From positions 1 through 29,548 of the forward strand of contig JBJMJY010000037.1 of the NCBI GenBank assembly GCA_045806105.1: a stretch of DNA of 29,548 bases. Reading direction: 5' to 3'. The position numbers and the translations under genes are program-made. This document shows, piece by piece, positions 7,529-15,612 of this stretch (positions are counted from its first letter, which is position 1; each line of letters opens with the position of its first letter). Source of the stretch: AC-32 sp045806105. GTDB taxonomy: Bacteria > Actinomycetota > Thermoleophilia > Gaiellales > Gaiellaceae. The notes under the pieces are model-generated. The model made no database searches. It was given only the letters and a program-made list of their open reading frames with translations, and had not been told where the DNA came from.

Positions 7529-8732
7529 CGCCGCGCTTCTCCAGCGCGCGCGCGTAGGCGCGCAGCAGCGATTGCTCCGAGTGCGCCCAGGAGAACCGCT
7601 GCTCGATGCGTGAGCGGCCGAGGCGGCCCATCCCGATCCGCCGCTCCTCGTCGTCCAGCAACTCGGCGATCTGCTCCGCGTACTGACGCTTGTCGTTGGG
7701 CACCGCGTACAGGGCGGCGTCGCCGGCGGTGAGTCGCGATTCGGGGAGGTCGAAGGCGACGATTGGCCGGGAGAAGGCCATGTATTCGCCGATCTTGACC
7801 ATGGTCGAGGCGTCGTTGAGCGGGCTTGAAGGCTCGGGCGCAAGGCACACGTCGGCCGTCGAGAGGAGATCCACGATCCCGGGGAGCTCGATCCGTCCCG
7901 GGAACTCCACGACATCGTCGAGGCCGAGCTCCGTCGCGAGATGCCGAAGCCCTGGCAACGCGTCGCCGTCCCCGGCGAGCACCGCGTGCCAGTCGTCCCG
8001 CAGCTCCCGTAGGGCCGCCAGGGCACGAACGGCATGGTCGACGCCGTCCTGCGGGCCCATGATCCCGAGGTACGCGAGCAGGAAGCGCTTCCCCCGTTTC
8101 AGCTCGGGTACCGGCCCGGCCTGGGCGAGCACGTCGGGGTCGGGGCCGTTCCGGACGACGAAGACGTCCTCCGGCTGCTTGCGCCCGCGTGCGATTGCGA
8201 TCTTCCGGTAGGACTCGTTCGTCGAGATCACGACGTCGGCCAGGCGGAAGCTGACCCGCTCGAGCCAACGTGCGACGGCGTGCGCCAGTCCGCGGCCTCC
8301 GAAGCGGGACTCGAAGAGCTCGGGAACCAGGTCGTGATGGTCGAAGACCAGCGCCGCGCCTCGCGTGCCCGCGGCGCGCGCCACCAGCAGGAGCACGTCA
8401 GGTGGATTGCACGCCTGGACGACGTCGAACCCCCGGGCCGACGAAACGCGTCGGATGAGGCGCCAGATCTTCCACCCAGCGCCGAGGTACTCCAGGGCGT
8501 ATCCGAGGAGGCCGCCGCTGCTCGGCGACGGCTCGAAGCGGTGGATCTCGATGCCGTCCCGCTTCTCGAACGTCGTCGACGCGTCGCCGGCTCCGACCGG
8601 GCAGATGACGACGACTTCGCACCCTGCCCGTTGCAGCGAGCGGCTCTCGTCCAAGACCCTCGGATCCCCCGGAACCGAGAAGTTTTCGACGAGTATGAGC
8701 ACGCGACGGCCGGCCAATTGCTCGTGCGTCAT
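7521..8732 (-). CDS. Family 4 glycosyltransferase (GT-B fold)
   Basis: This 403-residue protein has the GT-B two-domain layout. The N-terminal domain has RVLILVENFSVPGDPRV, VVQACNPPDVLL and FDHHDLVPELFESRF. The C-terminal domain has LAYLGIMGPQDGVDHAVRAL, VLAGDGD and the nucleotide-sugar binding stretch DASTMVKIGEYMAFSRPIVAF (the family 4 EX7E region). It most likely adds a sugar to the lipid-linked repeat unit in the cytoplasm. ATG start. It is the third gene of the flippase > nucleotidyltransferase-like > GT4 series, 20 bases after its upstream neighbour. Confidence 0.88.
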   Translation of the reverse strand: MTHEQLAGRRVLILVENFSVPGDPRVLDESRSLQRAGCEVVVICPVGAGDASTTFEKRDGIEIHRFEPSPSSGGLLGYALEYLGAGWKIWRLIRRVSSARGFDVVQACNPPDVLLLVARAAGTRGAALVFDHHDLVPELFESRFGGRGLAHAVARWLERVSFRLADVVISTNESYRKIAIARGRKQPEDVFVVRNGPDPDVLAQAGPVPELKRGKRFLLAYLGIMGPQDGVDHAVRALAALRELRDDWHAVLAGDGDALPGLRHLATELGLDDVVEFPGRIELPGIVDLLSTADVCLAPEPSSPLNDASTMVKIGEYMAFSRPIVAFDLPESRLTAGDAALYAVPNDKRQYAEQIAELLDDEERRIGMGRLGRSRIEQRFSWAHSEQSLLRAYARALEKRGAT

Positions 8733-8752
8733 CGATTCCCCCCTCGGCGTCG

Positions 8753-9874
8753 CTACGGATCCGGAGGCTTCTCGCCCTCCGCGACGTCTCGGCGCCTGCT
8801 GCGGCGCAGCTGGTGGGCCGCCGTGCCGAGGGCCTCGTCGTGCTTCGAACGAGGACTGAACGCGTTCCGCACCGCGGCACGCATTCGTTTGAGCTTCGAC
8901 GACCAGGTCTCGCCTTCGGTCGGGCCGAGCTCACGGGACACCACGCGCGGAAAGATCCTGAGCGCACGGTGAAGCGGAAGGACCCAGAACACGCTGACCA
9001 GACGCCGCACATGGTTCTCGACCACGGTGACGTCGCGCACGGACGCCGTCGCCTTTGCCCAGACGCGAACGGCGGATGGCGGCGGTGCGCCGTACAGCAC
9101 GTGGGCGAGTGCCTGGCTCGTGACCTTCCAGACGCCGCCGACGTCCCACTCGTCTGCCAGAGGCTGGACGGCAGCGGGGTCGAGCGGCCCGAGCACGGCG
9201 GCGATGTCGACGAGGTCGAGCACGCGGCGAAGCGGAAAGTCACTCCACGAGTTGACGGCGAGGACGAGCGCGTGCGCACCAGGCTCGAGGGCGGACACGC
9301 CGTCGACGCCGACTCGAGCGGGCACCGTGCGTCCGAACACCGCATCGCCCGACGGGGGGGTCGCCCAGTCGACCCAGTTGGGGTGGTGGTGGAGCTCCAC
9401 CGAGAGCGGAAGACCGCGCCAGCGAAGCGGCTGAACGTGATGGAGCCCGTCGTAGTACTGCTCCTCTTCCCCGAAGGGCTCGAAGCCAGCCGCGAGCAGC
9501 AGCCGATGCGTAGCGCCCGGGTCGGGAACGAGCACGTCGAGGTCGACGAACGGCCGGGCTCCCGGCTCGCGATAGTGCGCTGCCGCCTCCGGCCCCTTGA
9601 AGGCGACGATCGGCCCCGTGGCCGCCGCGCGTACCTGTCGGAGGACGACGTCGGCCGCGAGACGGCGGGCCGCGAAGGCGCGCTCCTCGAGGACGAGCTC
9701 CTCGGGCACGGACAGGCCCATGCGCCGCCAGCGCGCCGCCGCGAGGAGCTGGAGGTGGTGCACCCGCAGCTCGCTCAGGCTGCGGCTGGGCGGTACGAGC
9801 TCGTCGACTCGCTCCCACAGGTGCGTCGACTCGGGATTCGTCACGGAACTGTCTTCTGGGGTTGGCGACAGCAT
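8753..9874 (-). CDS. Nucleotidyltransferase-fold protein (NTP_transf_5-like)
   Basis: This 373-residue protein has the core of the uncharacterised nucleotidyltransferase family often found in polysaccharide and RiPP loci: IVAFKGPEAAAHY, then GARPFVDLDVLVPDP, where DLD is the metal-binding DxD pair. These are followed by a conserved histidine-rich strand VELHHHPNW. The family is thought to transfer a nucleotide or related group, but the substrate is not known. The C terminus is very basic. It follows the flippase by 4 bases. Its active-site motif is intact, in contrast to the related protein at 16311-17498. Confidence 0.78.
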   Translation of the reverse strand: MLSPTPEDSSVTNPESTHLWERVDELVPPSRSLSELRVHHLQLLAAARWRRMGLSVPEELVLEERAFAARRLAADVVLRQVRAAATGPIVAFKGPEAAAHYREPGARPFVDLDVLVPDPGATHRLLLAAGFEPFGEEEQYYDGLHHVQPLRWRGLPLSVELHHHPNWVDWATPPSGDAVFGRTVPARVGVDGVSALEPGAHALVLAVNSWSDFPLRRVLDLVDIAAVLGPLDPAAVQPLADEWDVGGVWKVTSQALAHVLYGAPPPSAVRVWAKATASVRDVTVVENHVRRLVSVFWVLPLHRALRIFPRVVSRELGPTEGETWSSKLKRMRAAVRNAFSPRSKHDEALGTAAHQLRRSRRRDVAEGEKPPDP

Positions 9875-9878
9875 GTCT

Positions 9879-11477
9879 CTAGGAACGGACTCGACCGCCG
9901 CGTGTTCTCCGCACGAGGCCTCGTAGCTCCCGCAAGTTCTCGTCCCGGAGCAACAACAGGATCGGGAAGTACGCCGCGGCCCCGATGAGGATCAGGAGGA
10001 GAAGTTGAACGGCCGGCAGATACCCACTTGGCATCGCTTGCCCCAGCGCGAAGACGAGCAGCCCCATCACGCCGGACGCCAGCACGACGTTCCGCAACCG
10101 AGCGGCGACCTCGAGGAACGACATGTCCACGCGGCGGCCGGCGATGCTCACCGCCGGATAGGCGAGAGCGGCCGTTACGACCGTGTAGGCGATGGTGACG
10201 CCGAGAGCGCCCCAGTGGAGTCCGACGAAGAAGGATGCGATCACACAGGGAAACGAGATCAGGTTCCAGCGAAACAGGAGGTCGGGTCGCCCTTGGGACC
10301 CGTAGAGCCAGTAAGAGGTCAGCTGCACGCTCTGCACGATGCCTGCGATGCACAGGACGCTCAGCAGGGGCGCTGCGTCGAGCCATTTCTCACCGTAGAC
10401 CACGCTGATGAAGCGGTCCGACAGAACGAGTAGCCCCGTCAGCACGGGGAACGTGAGCGCCGCGATCAGCCCGACGGCTCGGAGGTATGCCCGTTTGACG
10501 CGCTTGCGGTCCTCCTGGATTCCCGACAGGGACGAGAACATCACGTTGGTGGCGATCGCAGACGGCTGCTGGACCGGGAGCAACATCAGGTTGTAGGCGC
10601 GTGAGTAGAGGCCGAGTGTCGTCAGACCGAGGACCTTGCCGATCAGCAGGTTGTCCGCGTTGCGCGCCCAGTAGCTCAGCGTGTAGGAGCCGATGAGGTT
10701 GCCGCCGAAGCGCCAGAGCTCGCGGACGGCCGTCCGATCGACGAGCCGTTTCGGGCGCCAGTCGCTCGAGAACCAGAGGATGGCCGTTTTCGTCGCCGAC
10801 GCGACCAGCAAGAGGAGGACGAGGCTCCACACGCCCAGTCCGGCGACGGCGGCGGCGATCGCGACGACGCCGGAGACCACCGTCGCGACGATCTCGGTGA
10901 TCGCGAGGAAACGGAAGTTCAGAGCCCTCCGCAGCTGCGCGATCTGCACGAGCGCGGGCGCAGCGATGATGAAGTTGAGCGCGGCGACGATCATCAGCGG
11001 TACGAGCTGCGACTCGCCGTAGAACGCCGCGACGGCGGGTGAGAGCGCCGCGATCAGCACGGCGACGGCGGTCGAGCTGCCGAGGTTGAGCCAGAACGCG
11101 GAGGAGAGGTGTCGCTCGTCGAGCTCCTTCCGCTGGACGATCGCCCCGACGAACCCGAGGTCGACGAACAACATCGCGAAGCCGGTGAAGACCACGTACA
11201 TCTGCACCAAGCCGAAGTCCGCAGGAACGAGGAGGCGCGCGAGGACCGCCGTGATCACGAACTGTGCTATCTGGCTGCCGACGCGAGACGACCCCGTCCA
11301 GCCCATGCCGGAGAGCGTGCGCTGCGTCAGGCTCGGCGGCCCGGCGGGTCTCGGCGACCCGGGGGAGGCTCCCCCCGGCGCCAACGTGGGCTTGGCGGGC
11401 GGAGCCGCAGGCGCAGCAAGAGGCGCCTCGACCGGCATGCGTTCGTCTCGAGGGCTGTCGGCCCGACCCACCGTCAC
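9879..11477 (-). CDS. Wzx-type polysaccharide flippase (MOP superfamily, oligosaccharidyl-lipid exporter)
   Basis: This 532-residue protein has an alanine/proline-rich cytoplasmic N terminus of about 50 residues and then around twelve to fourteen hydrophobic segments. Motifs match the WzxC/lipopolysaccharide exporter group: SQIAQFVITAVLARLLVPADFGLVQMY near the first segments, FVGAIVQRKELDERHLSSAFWLNL, and YWARNADNLLIGKVLG near the middle. It moves the lipid-linked repeat unit across the membrane for polymerisation by the Wzy-like protein at 4145. The start is a GTG; a downstream ATG would only shorten the low-complexity tail. A palindromic element lies about 55 bases upstream of the start, where a promoter is expected. 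Confidence 0.9.
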   Translation of the reverse strand: MTVGRADSPRDERMPVEAPLAAPAAPPAKPTLAPGGASPGSPRPAGPPSLTQRTLSGMGWTGSSRVGSQIAQFVITAVLARLLVPADFGLVQMYVVFTGFAMLFVDLGFVGAIVQRKELDERHLSSAFWLNLGSSTAVAVLIAALSPAVAAFYGESQLVPLMIVAALNFIIAAPALVQIAQLRRALNFRFLAITEIVATVVSGVVAIAAAVAGLGVWSLVLLLLVASATKTAILWFSSDWRPKRLVDRTAVRELWRFGGNLIGSYTLSYWARNADNLLIGKVLGLTTLGLYSRAYNLMLLPVQQPSAIATNVMFSSLSGIQEDRKRVKRAYLRAVGLIAALTFPVLTGLLVLSDRFISVVYGEKWLDAAPLLSVLCIAGIVQSVQLTSYWLYGSQGRPDLLFRWNLISFPCVIASFFVGLHWGALGVTIAYTVVTAALAYPAVSIAGRRVDMSFLEVAARLRNVVLASGVMGLLVFALGQAMPSGYLPAVQLLLLILIGAAAYFPILLLLRDENLRELRGLVRRTRGGRVRS

Positions 11478-11530
11478 ATGCTATGAACGGTGCTGCCTCG
11501 GGCCAACGCCCTCATCGGCTAGCGGAGCGA

Positions 11531-11550
11531 CTAGCCGAATAGCTAGGGGG
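11531..11550. promoter_or_regulatory. Second copy of the CTAGC...GCTAG element, upstream of the flippase
   Basis: CTAGCCGAATAGCTAGGGGG matches the element at 6691-6710 at 15 of 20 positions, with the same arm spacing. It lies 54 bases upstream of the flippase start. It also contains the TAG stop codon of the sulfotransferase gene, so the flippase regulatory region intrudes into the preceding gene's end. Its role as an operator is inference from recurrence and position. Confidence 0.5.
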
Positions 11551-12550
11551 CGTGCACCCTCGGCCTGTCGATGTCGACGGCCGCGGGGTTGGACTGCCCG
11601 CCGGCCCGCCCGAGGATCCGGCGACGAGCCGACGAGATCGTGCGTGTGAGTACGTGCCGGTAGCACCGCGGACGAAGCAGGCGGGGCAGGTCGAGGAAGT
11701 GGCGGCGATAGAACGGTTGAACGTGAACGTCCCTCGCTGCACCGTCCGCTTCTCGCGCGGCTCTCGACACGGGTCCGGCCGTGGTCAACAGCCGGTCGTA
11801 CAGCTCCCGCACATTCTCCGGCACCCTTCTGGACCGCAGTTCACGTGCGGAGCGGATGTTGCGGTGCAAGTCCACGCGCACGGACGCCGCTGCGGCCTCC
11901 AGCGCGTCGGGGTCGGGCTCGAGCCCGATGAACTCGCGGAGGCGGTCCGCCTCCGCATGTGCGTCGTGGTGCCATGCTGCGTAGTCCGACACGAGGACCG
12001 GAGTGTCTCCCCGGCTCGCTTCGAAAATCTCGCAGAAGCGGGCCCACCAGGTCAGCGCCTCGCCGCGCGTGAGGCACGGGTGCCGCCGACGGAGGGAGTC
12101 GTAGACCTCGAGGGGATGACGAACGCACTCGACGACGCGCAGGCTCGGGACCAGCTCTCGCCAGAACGGAAGCGTCACTGTTGTCCGGGGGTCCTTCCAG
12201 CCCCACGGCCTGTCCCCGCCCATCTCGCGGAAGACCGATTGCGCCCGCTCTCGGAGGTCCTCGAAAGCCGCGTCCTCCCACCACTGGCCGGGGAGATCAG
12301 GCACACGTCGTCCGTCTCCGCCGAGACGCCGGAGGAGCTCGATGTTCACTTCCATGAGCCCACGGTGCTCCCAATAGCCGTCAGGATTCTCGACCGTCGC
12401 CCCGCGGAGCCTCTCGTGCGAGCCGAGCTCGACGCCGAGGATGTTGAGCACCCGGGTCGTCAACGACGTGCCCGATCGATGCATACCGAGGACTGCGACA
12501 GGAGAAGCCCCGTACGCGCCATGGCCGTGTGCTCCGGCGTGCCTGACCAC
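11543..12550 (-). CDS. PAPS-dependent sulfotransferase
   Basis: This 335-residue protein has the 5'-phosphosulfate binding loop AVLGMHRSGTSLTTR near residue 18-32, and the 3'-phosphate motif as VVECVRHPLEVYDSL near residue 140. Between them is GYWEH with a tryptophan-rich segment and WGWKDPRTT. This is the bacterial sulfotransferase family 3-like pattern that moves sulfate from PAPS to sugar hydroxyls or other acceptors. It starts with GTG, diverges from the PqqD gene at 12722, and its stop codon lies inside the regulatory element of the flippase. With the locus around it, sulfation of the exported polysaccharide is the simplest role; no PAPS synthesis genes are in the window. Confidence 0.85.
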   Translation of the reverse strand: MVRHAGAHGHGAYGASPVAVLGMHRSGTSLTTRVLNILGVELGSHERLRGATVENPDGYWEHRGLMEVNIELLRRLGGDGRRVPDLPGQWWEDAAFEDLRERAQSVFREMGGDRPWGWKDPRTTVTLPFWRELVPSLRVVECVRHPLEVYDSLRRRHPCLTRGEALTWWARFCEIFEASRGDTPVLVSDYAAWHHDAHAEADRLREFIGLEPDPDALEAAAASVRVDLHRNIRSARELRSRRVPENVRELYDRLLTTAGPVSRAAREADGAARDVHVQPFYRRHFLDLPRLLRPRCYRHVLTRTISSARRRILGRAGGQSNPAAVDIDRPRVHAP

Positions 12551-12721
12551 TCGGTAGACCGTAGCACGATGTTACTCGGTTTCAAAGCTTACGGACAGTG
12601 TTCGCCGGCGGCCGGCCTAGCCAATCGGGCAGTCGAATTCGGCCCGGTCCGTTGGCATATTGAGGCGAACCATCGTTCACCGTTCTGGCGCGCCAATTCA
12701 CTCGGAGGATCCACTGTCGGC
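12551..12721. promoter_or_regulatory. Divergent intergenic region with half-site CCTAGCCAAT
   Basis: This 171-base spacer separates the divergent sulfotransferase and PqqD genes and should hold both promoters. It contains CCTAGCCAAT at 12616-12625, identical over 10 bases to the left arm of the palindrome at 6687-6710. It lies 66 bases from the sulfotransferase start and 97 from the PqqD start. A GGAGG at about 12704 precedes the PqqD ATG by a rather long spacing. No convincing -10/-35 pair could be picked. The base composition is visibly lower in GC than the genes beside it. Confidence 0.45.
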
Positions 12722-13144
12722 ATGCGACTCGTAGCGAACAAGCCCACTGTCATCAGCGAGACGATCGAAGGCGAGACGATCATCATCCACCTCGGAACAG
12801 GCACGTACTACAGCCTGGAGGGGACCGGAGCGGACGTCTGGTCGGCGCTCGAGAGCAGCATCACGGCCCGGGAGATCGCCGACCGGCTCGAGGCTCGGTA
12901 CGACGTCGAGGGCGACGAGGCTCTTCAAGCCGTCGAATCGGTCCTCACCGACCTGAGCACGGAGGAGCTTGTGCGGCAGGCCGACGGTGAGCCCGTCGCC
13001 GCGCCCGAGCCCGCTGCGCCGGTGGCGGAGCGCCAGGAATTCGTGCCTCCGAAGCTCGCCAAGTACACGGACATGCAGGACATCATCCTGCTCGACCCCG
13101 TGCACGAGGTCGACGAGCGCGGCTGGCCGTACGCGCGGGCCTAG
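12722..13144 (+). CDS. PqqD-family (RiPP recognition element) protein with leader-like C-terminal extension
   Basis: Residues 1-88 of 140 form a PqqD/RRE winged-helix fold: VISETIEGETIIIHLGTGTYYSL, GTGADVWSAL, the helix pair EIADRL and VESVLTDLSTEELV. PqqD domains bind leader peptides and present them to modifying enzymes. After an Ala/Pro linker, residues 107-140 add an unusual tail. F107, P110, L112, T116 and I122 sit at the spacing of the lasso leader pattern (YxxPxLxxxGxxxxxT), followed by a conserved-looking LLDPVHEVDERGWP end. It is the first gene of the plus-strand series and lies immediately before an HPr-kinase-like gene. It could be a chaperone carrying its own substrate peptide; that is inference. 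Confidence 0.8.
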   Translation: MRLVANKPTVISETIEGETIIIHLGTGTYYSLEGTGADVWSALESSITAREIADRLEARYDVEGDEALQAVESVLTDLSTEELVRQADGEPVAAPEPAAPVAERQEFVPPKLAKYTDMQDIILLDPVHEVDERGWPYARA

Positions 13145-13151
13145 GCCTAGG
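13140..13151. promoter_or_regulatory. 12-bp perfect palindrome between PqqD and kinase genes
   Basis: CCTAGGCCTAGG is self-complementary. It includes the TAG stop of the PqqD gene and ends at the base before the ATG of the kinase gene, where a ribosome site would normally be. It could be a regulatory site or an RNA element, or simply chance. There is no other clear Shine-Dalgarno sequence for the kinase gene. Confidence 0.35.
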
Positions 13152-14231
13152 ATGACGGCCGGAGGCGTCACGGCGTCTGCGTCTCGCCCCGTACCCGATC
13201 TCGCACAGGAGCTCGGGACCCTCTTTGGCCGCGCGGCCCGCGAGGCGGACGGCCCGATCGAGAAGACGTATCTGATCGCCGACCTCGGCGTGCGGATCCG
13301 CTACGCCCGGCGCGAGATGCTCGAACGGATCGGCCCGGCGCTGGCCCACCTCGAGCGCGAGGAGGTTGACCACGTGTTGCTGACCATCGACGCGTGGGAC
13401 TCCGCGAACGCGACGGCAGCCACTCCGCCACTACCCGCGCCCGACCCCGCGGCGGTCCCCGGCTCGAAGTACTACTTCGAAGAAGGGCACACACGCGGCT
13501 CGTACATGCCCGCGTCCGGAGCGCTCAGCGTGCTTGACACCGAGGCCCGGCACGGCTGGTACTGGGTCGAGGATCCCGCCGAGATGCCCGACTGGGAGGC
13601 GGCGGCATCGATCCGCCTGCTGCTCCACTGGTGGCTTCCCGACCACGGCGCGATCGAGGTGCACGGGGGAGCCGTCGGGACCGAGTCGGGCGGGGTGCTC
13701 GTCGTCGGGCGCGGCGGCTCAGGAAAGTCGACGACCTGCCTGGCGAGCGTCGGCCACCCGGAGCTGCGCTACGTCTCGGACGACTACACGGCAATCCGGT
13801 TCCAGCCCGAGCCGTGGGCCTACAGCCTCTACAGCTCCGGCAAGCTCGAGCCGGGCCACGCGAAGCGGCTTCCTCACCTCGCGACTGCCGTGGCGAACGA
13901 AGATCGCCTTCACCTCGAGGAGAAGGCCGTCTTCTACGTCAACGAGCACTTTGCGGAGAGCATCGTGCCGGGATTCCCGCTTCGAGCCGTCCTGGTCCCG
14001 CGAATCGTCCCCGGCCGACGGGAGACCCGCGTTGTGAAGGCATCGCCGGCAGCCGCCCTGTCCGCGCTCGCACCGAGCACCGTCTTCCAGCTCCACCCGC
14101 CGACGCCCGAGACGTTCCGAACGATGGCGCGGCTGCTCGCTGCCGTCCCGAGCTTCCACCTCGAGCTGGGCTCGGACATCGCCGCCATCCCGCAGGCGAT
14201 TCTCGACCTGCTCGCAGACCTGGAGCGGTAG
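13152..14231 (+). CDS. HPr-kinase-like P-loop protein
   Basis: This 359-residue protein has a C-terminal HprK/P-type kinase core: GAIEVHGGAVG, the P-loop GRGGSGKST at residues 186-194, VSDD at 208-211 (the catalytic acidic region) and a C-terminal PSFHLELG strand. The N-terminal ~170 residues are family-specific (LFGRAAR..., VRIRYARREML). There are no PTS genes nearby, so it is unlikely to act on HPr. HprK homologues in RiPP clusters such as the paeninodin kinase phosphorylate precursor peptides. Here it is coupled to a PqqD protein and followed 2 bases later by a glycosyltransferase gene. The phosphorylated target is unknown; the PqqD tail or a glycan are candidates. Confidence 0.8.
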   Translation: MTAGGVTASASRPVPDLAQELGTLFGRAAREADGPIEKTYLIADLGVRIRYARREMLERIGPALAHLEREEVDHVLLTIDAWDSANATAATPPLPAPDPAAVPGSKYYFEEGHTRGSYMPASGALSVLDTEARHGWYWVEDPAEMPDWEAAASIRLLLHWWLPDHGAIEVHGGAVGTESGGVLVVGRGGSGKSTTCLASVGHPELRYVSDDYTAIRFQPEPWAYSLYSSGKLEPGHAKRLPHLATAVANEDRLHLEEKAVFYVNEHFAESIVPGFPLRAVLVPRIVPGRRETRVVKASPAAALSALAPSTVFQLHPPTPETFRTMARLLAAVPSFHLELGSDIAAIPQAILDLLADLER

Positions 14232-14233
14232 CG

Positions 14234-14911
14234 GTGTCTGCGAACCCCTTCGTCAGCGTCGTGATGCCGGTCTACAACGCGGAGAAGTTCCTGCCCGAAG
14301 CACTCGAGAGCGTGCTCGCTCAGGACTACGCACCGTTCGAGGTGATCGTCATCGACGACGGATCGACCGACGGTACGGCGCAGGTTGTCGAGCGTTACCC
14401 GGAAGTCACCTGTATCCGGCAGGAGAACGCCGGCGCGAGCGCCGCACGGAACACGGGCATTGCCGCCGCAACGGGAGAGTGGGTCGCGAACGTCGACGGG
14501 GACGACTGGGTGCCGAGCACCAAGCTGACGGTCCAGATGGGCTACGTTCAGCAACACCCCGAGGTCGTCTGCGTCCTCGGGCGCCAGGAGTGGATCGACC
14601 CGCCGCCCTGGCTCGTCCGCGATCCGGTCTACGGCGAGCTGGACGGGATCCCGCTCAACTCGATGGTCGCGCGGCGGGACGTCTTGCTCGAGCTGGGCGG
14701 CCACGACGACGCCTTCGGCGGCGACCTCGACGTCCTCGTGAAGATGCGCGAGAACGGCTACGAGTACGCCGTGATCCCGGAGATTGTGGTCTTCCGCCGC
14801 TACCACGGGGAGAACCTCGTCGCCTCGAAGCCGATGACCGCGCCCCTGCCGCTGATCTCGCTCAAGGCCAAGCTCGACCGCGAGCGCGCAAGGGCCGGCG
14901 GAAGCGCCTGA
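14234..14911 (+). CDS. Family 2 glycosyltransferase (first of three tandem paralogues)
   Basis: This 225-residue compact GT-A domain carries SVVMPVYNAEKFLPEAL, VIDDGSTDGT, QENAGASAARNTGI and the metal motif NVDGDDW. In the acceptor region the typical ED pair is changed: where the second paralogue has GFAEDRDLFVRL, this one has GGDLDVLVKM. That may alter or weaken catalysis. The GTG start lies 2 bases after the kinase stop, and its TGA overlaps the ATG of the second paralogue. It probably acts on the same glycan, or on a glycosylated peptide, given the preceding PqqD and kinase genes; that is inference. Confidence 0.86.
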   Translation: MSANPFVSVVMPVYNAEKFLPEALESVLAQDYAPFEVIVIDDGSTDGTAQVVERYPEVTCIRQENAGASAARNTGIAAATGEWVANVDGDDWVPSTKLTVQMGYVQQHPEVVCVLGRQEWIDPPPWLVRDPVYGELDGIPLNSMVARRDVLLELGGHDDAFGGDLDVLVKMRENGYEYAVIPEIVVFRRYHGENLVASKPMTAPLPLISLKAKLDRERARAGGSA

Positions 14912-15612
14912 TGTCGCGAGCAAATCCGCTCGTGAGCGTGGTGACGGCCGTCTACAACGGGGAGGACTTCCTCGAGCAGGCGCTTCAGAGCCTTTTCGAA
15001 CAGGACTACGAGCCGTTCGAGTCGATTGTCATCGATGACGGCTCGATCGACCGCTCCGGCGAGATCGCGCAGTCGTTCCCGGTCCGGTACGTGCAGCAGG
15101 AGAACGCGGGCGCGGCAGCCGCGCGCAATGTCGGCATCGGGCTCGCGCAGGGCGAGTACGTGACGTTCCTCGACGCCGACGACGTCCTCCCGCCGAACAA
15201 GCTTTCCCTTCAGGCGGGTTACCTGGGCGACCACTCCGACGTGGGGTGCGTGGTGGGGCGCCAGGAGATCCGCTTCGACGGCGTCGAGCCGCCGGACTGG
15301 CTGAAGCGCGACCCAGTCTACGGCGACCTCGAGGGCATTCCGCTCCTCGCGGCAATGCTGACTCGCGACGCGCTCGGGACGGTCGGCGGCTTCGACCCCA
15401 GCTTCGGCTTCGCCGAGGACCGCGACCTGTTTGTCCGCCTGCGCGAGGCCGGGATCGAGATCGCCGTTATCCCGGAGGTCGTCCTGTTCCGGCGGTTCCA
15501 CGGCGAGAACCAGAACTTCAAGCCGCCCGCCGAGGTTCCGCTCTTCCGCTCGCTGAAGGCGAAGCTCGACCGCACGCGTGAGCTCTCCGACCCCGCGGGA
15601 GGCGCGTCATGA
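14911..15612 (+). CDS. Family 2 glycosyltransferase (second tandem paralogue)
   Basis: This 233-residue GT-A protein has SVVTAVYNGEDFLEQAL, VIDDGSIDRSG, QENAGAAAARNVGI, the metal motif FLDADD and an intact acceptor-site motif GFAEDRDLF. It shares close similarity with its neighbours on both sides, including a PVYG(E/D)L(D/E)GIPL segment in common with the first paralogue, so the three arose by tandem duplication. The ATG start overlaps the previous TGA, and the stop overlaps the next ATG (ATGA). Of the three it keeps the most canonical catalytic motifs. Confidence 0.88.
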   Translation: MSRANPLVSVVTAVYNGEDFLEQALQSLFEQDYEPFESIVIDDGSIDRSGEIAQSFPVRYVQQENAGAAAARNVGIGLAQGEYVTFLDADDVLPPNKLSLQAGYLGDHSDVGCVVGRQEIRFDGVEPPDWLKRDPVYGDLEGIPLLAAMLTRDALGTVGGFDPSFGFAEDRDLFVRLREAGIEIAVIPEVVLFRRFHGENQNFKPPAEVPLFRSLKAKLDRTRELSDPAGGAS

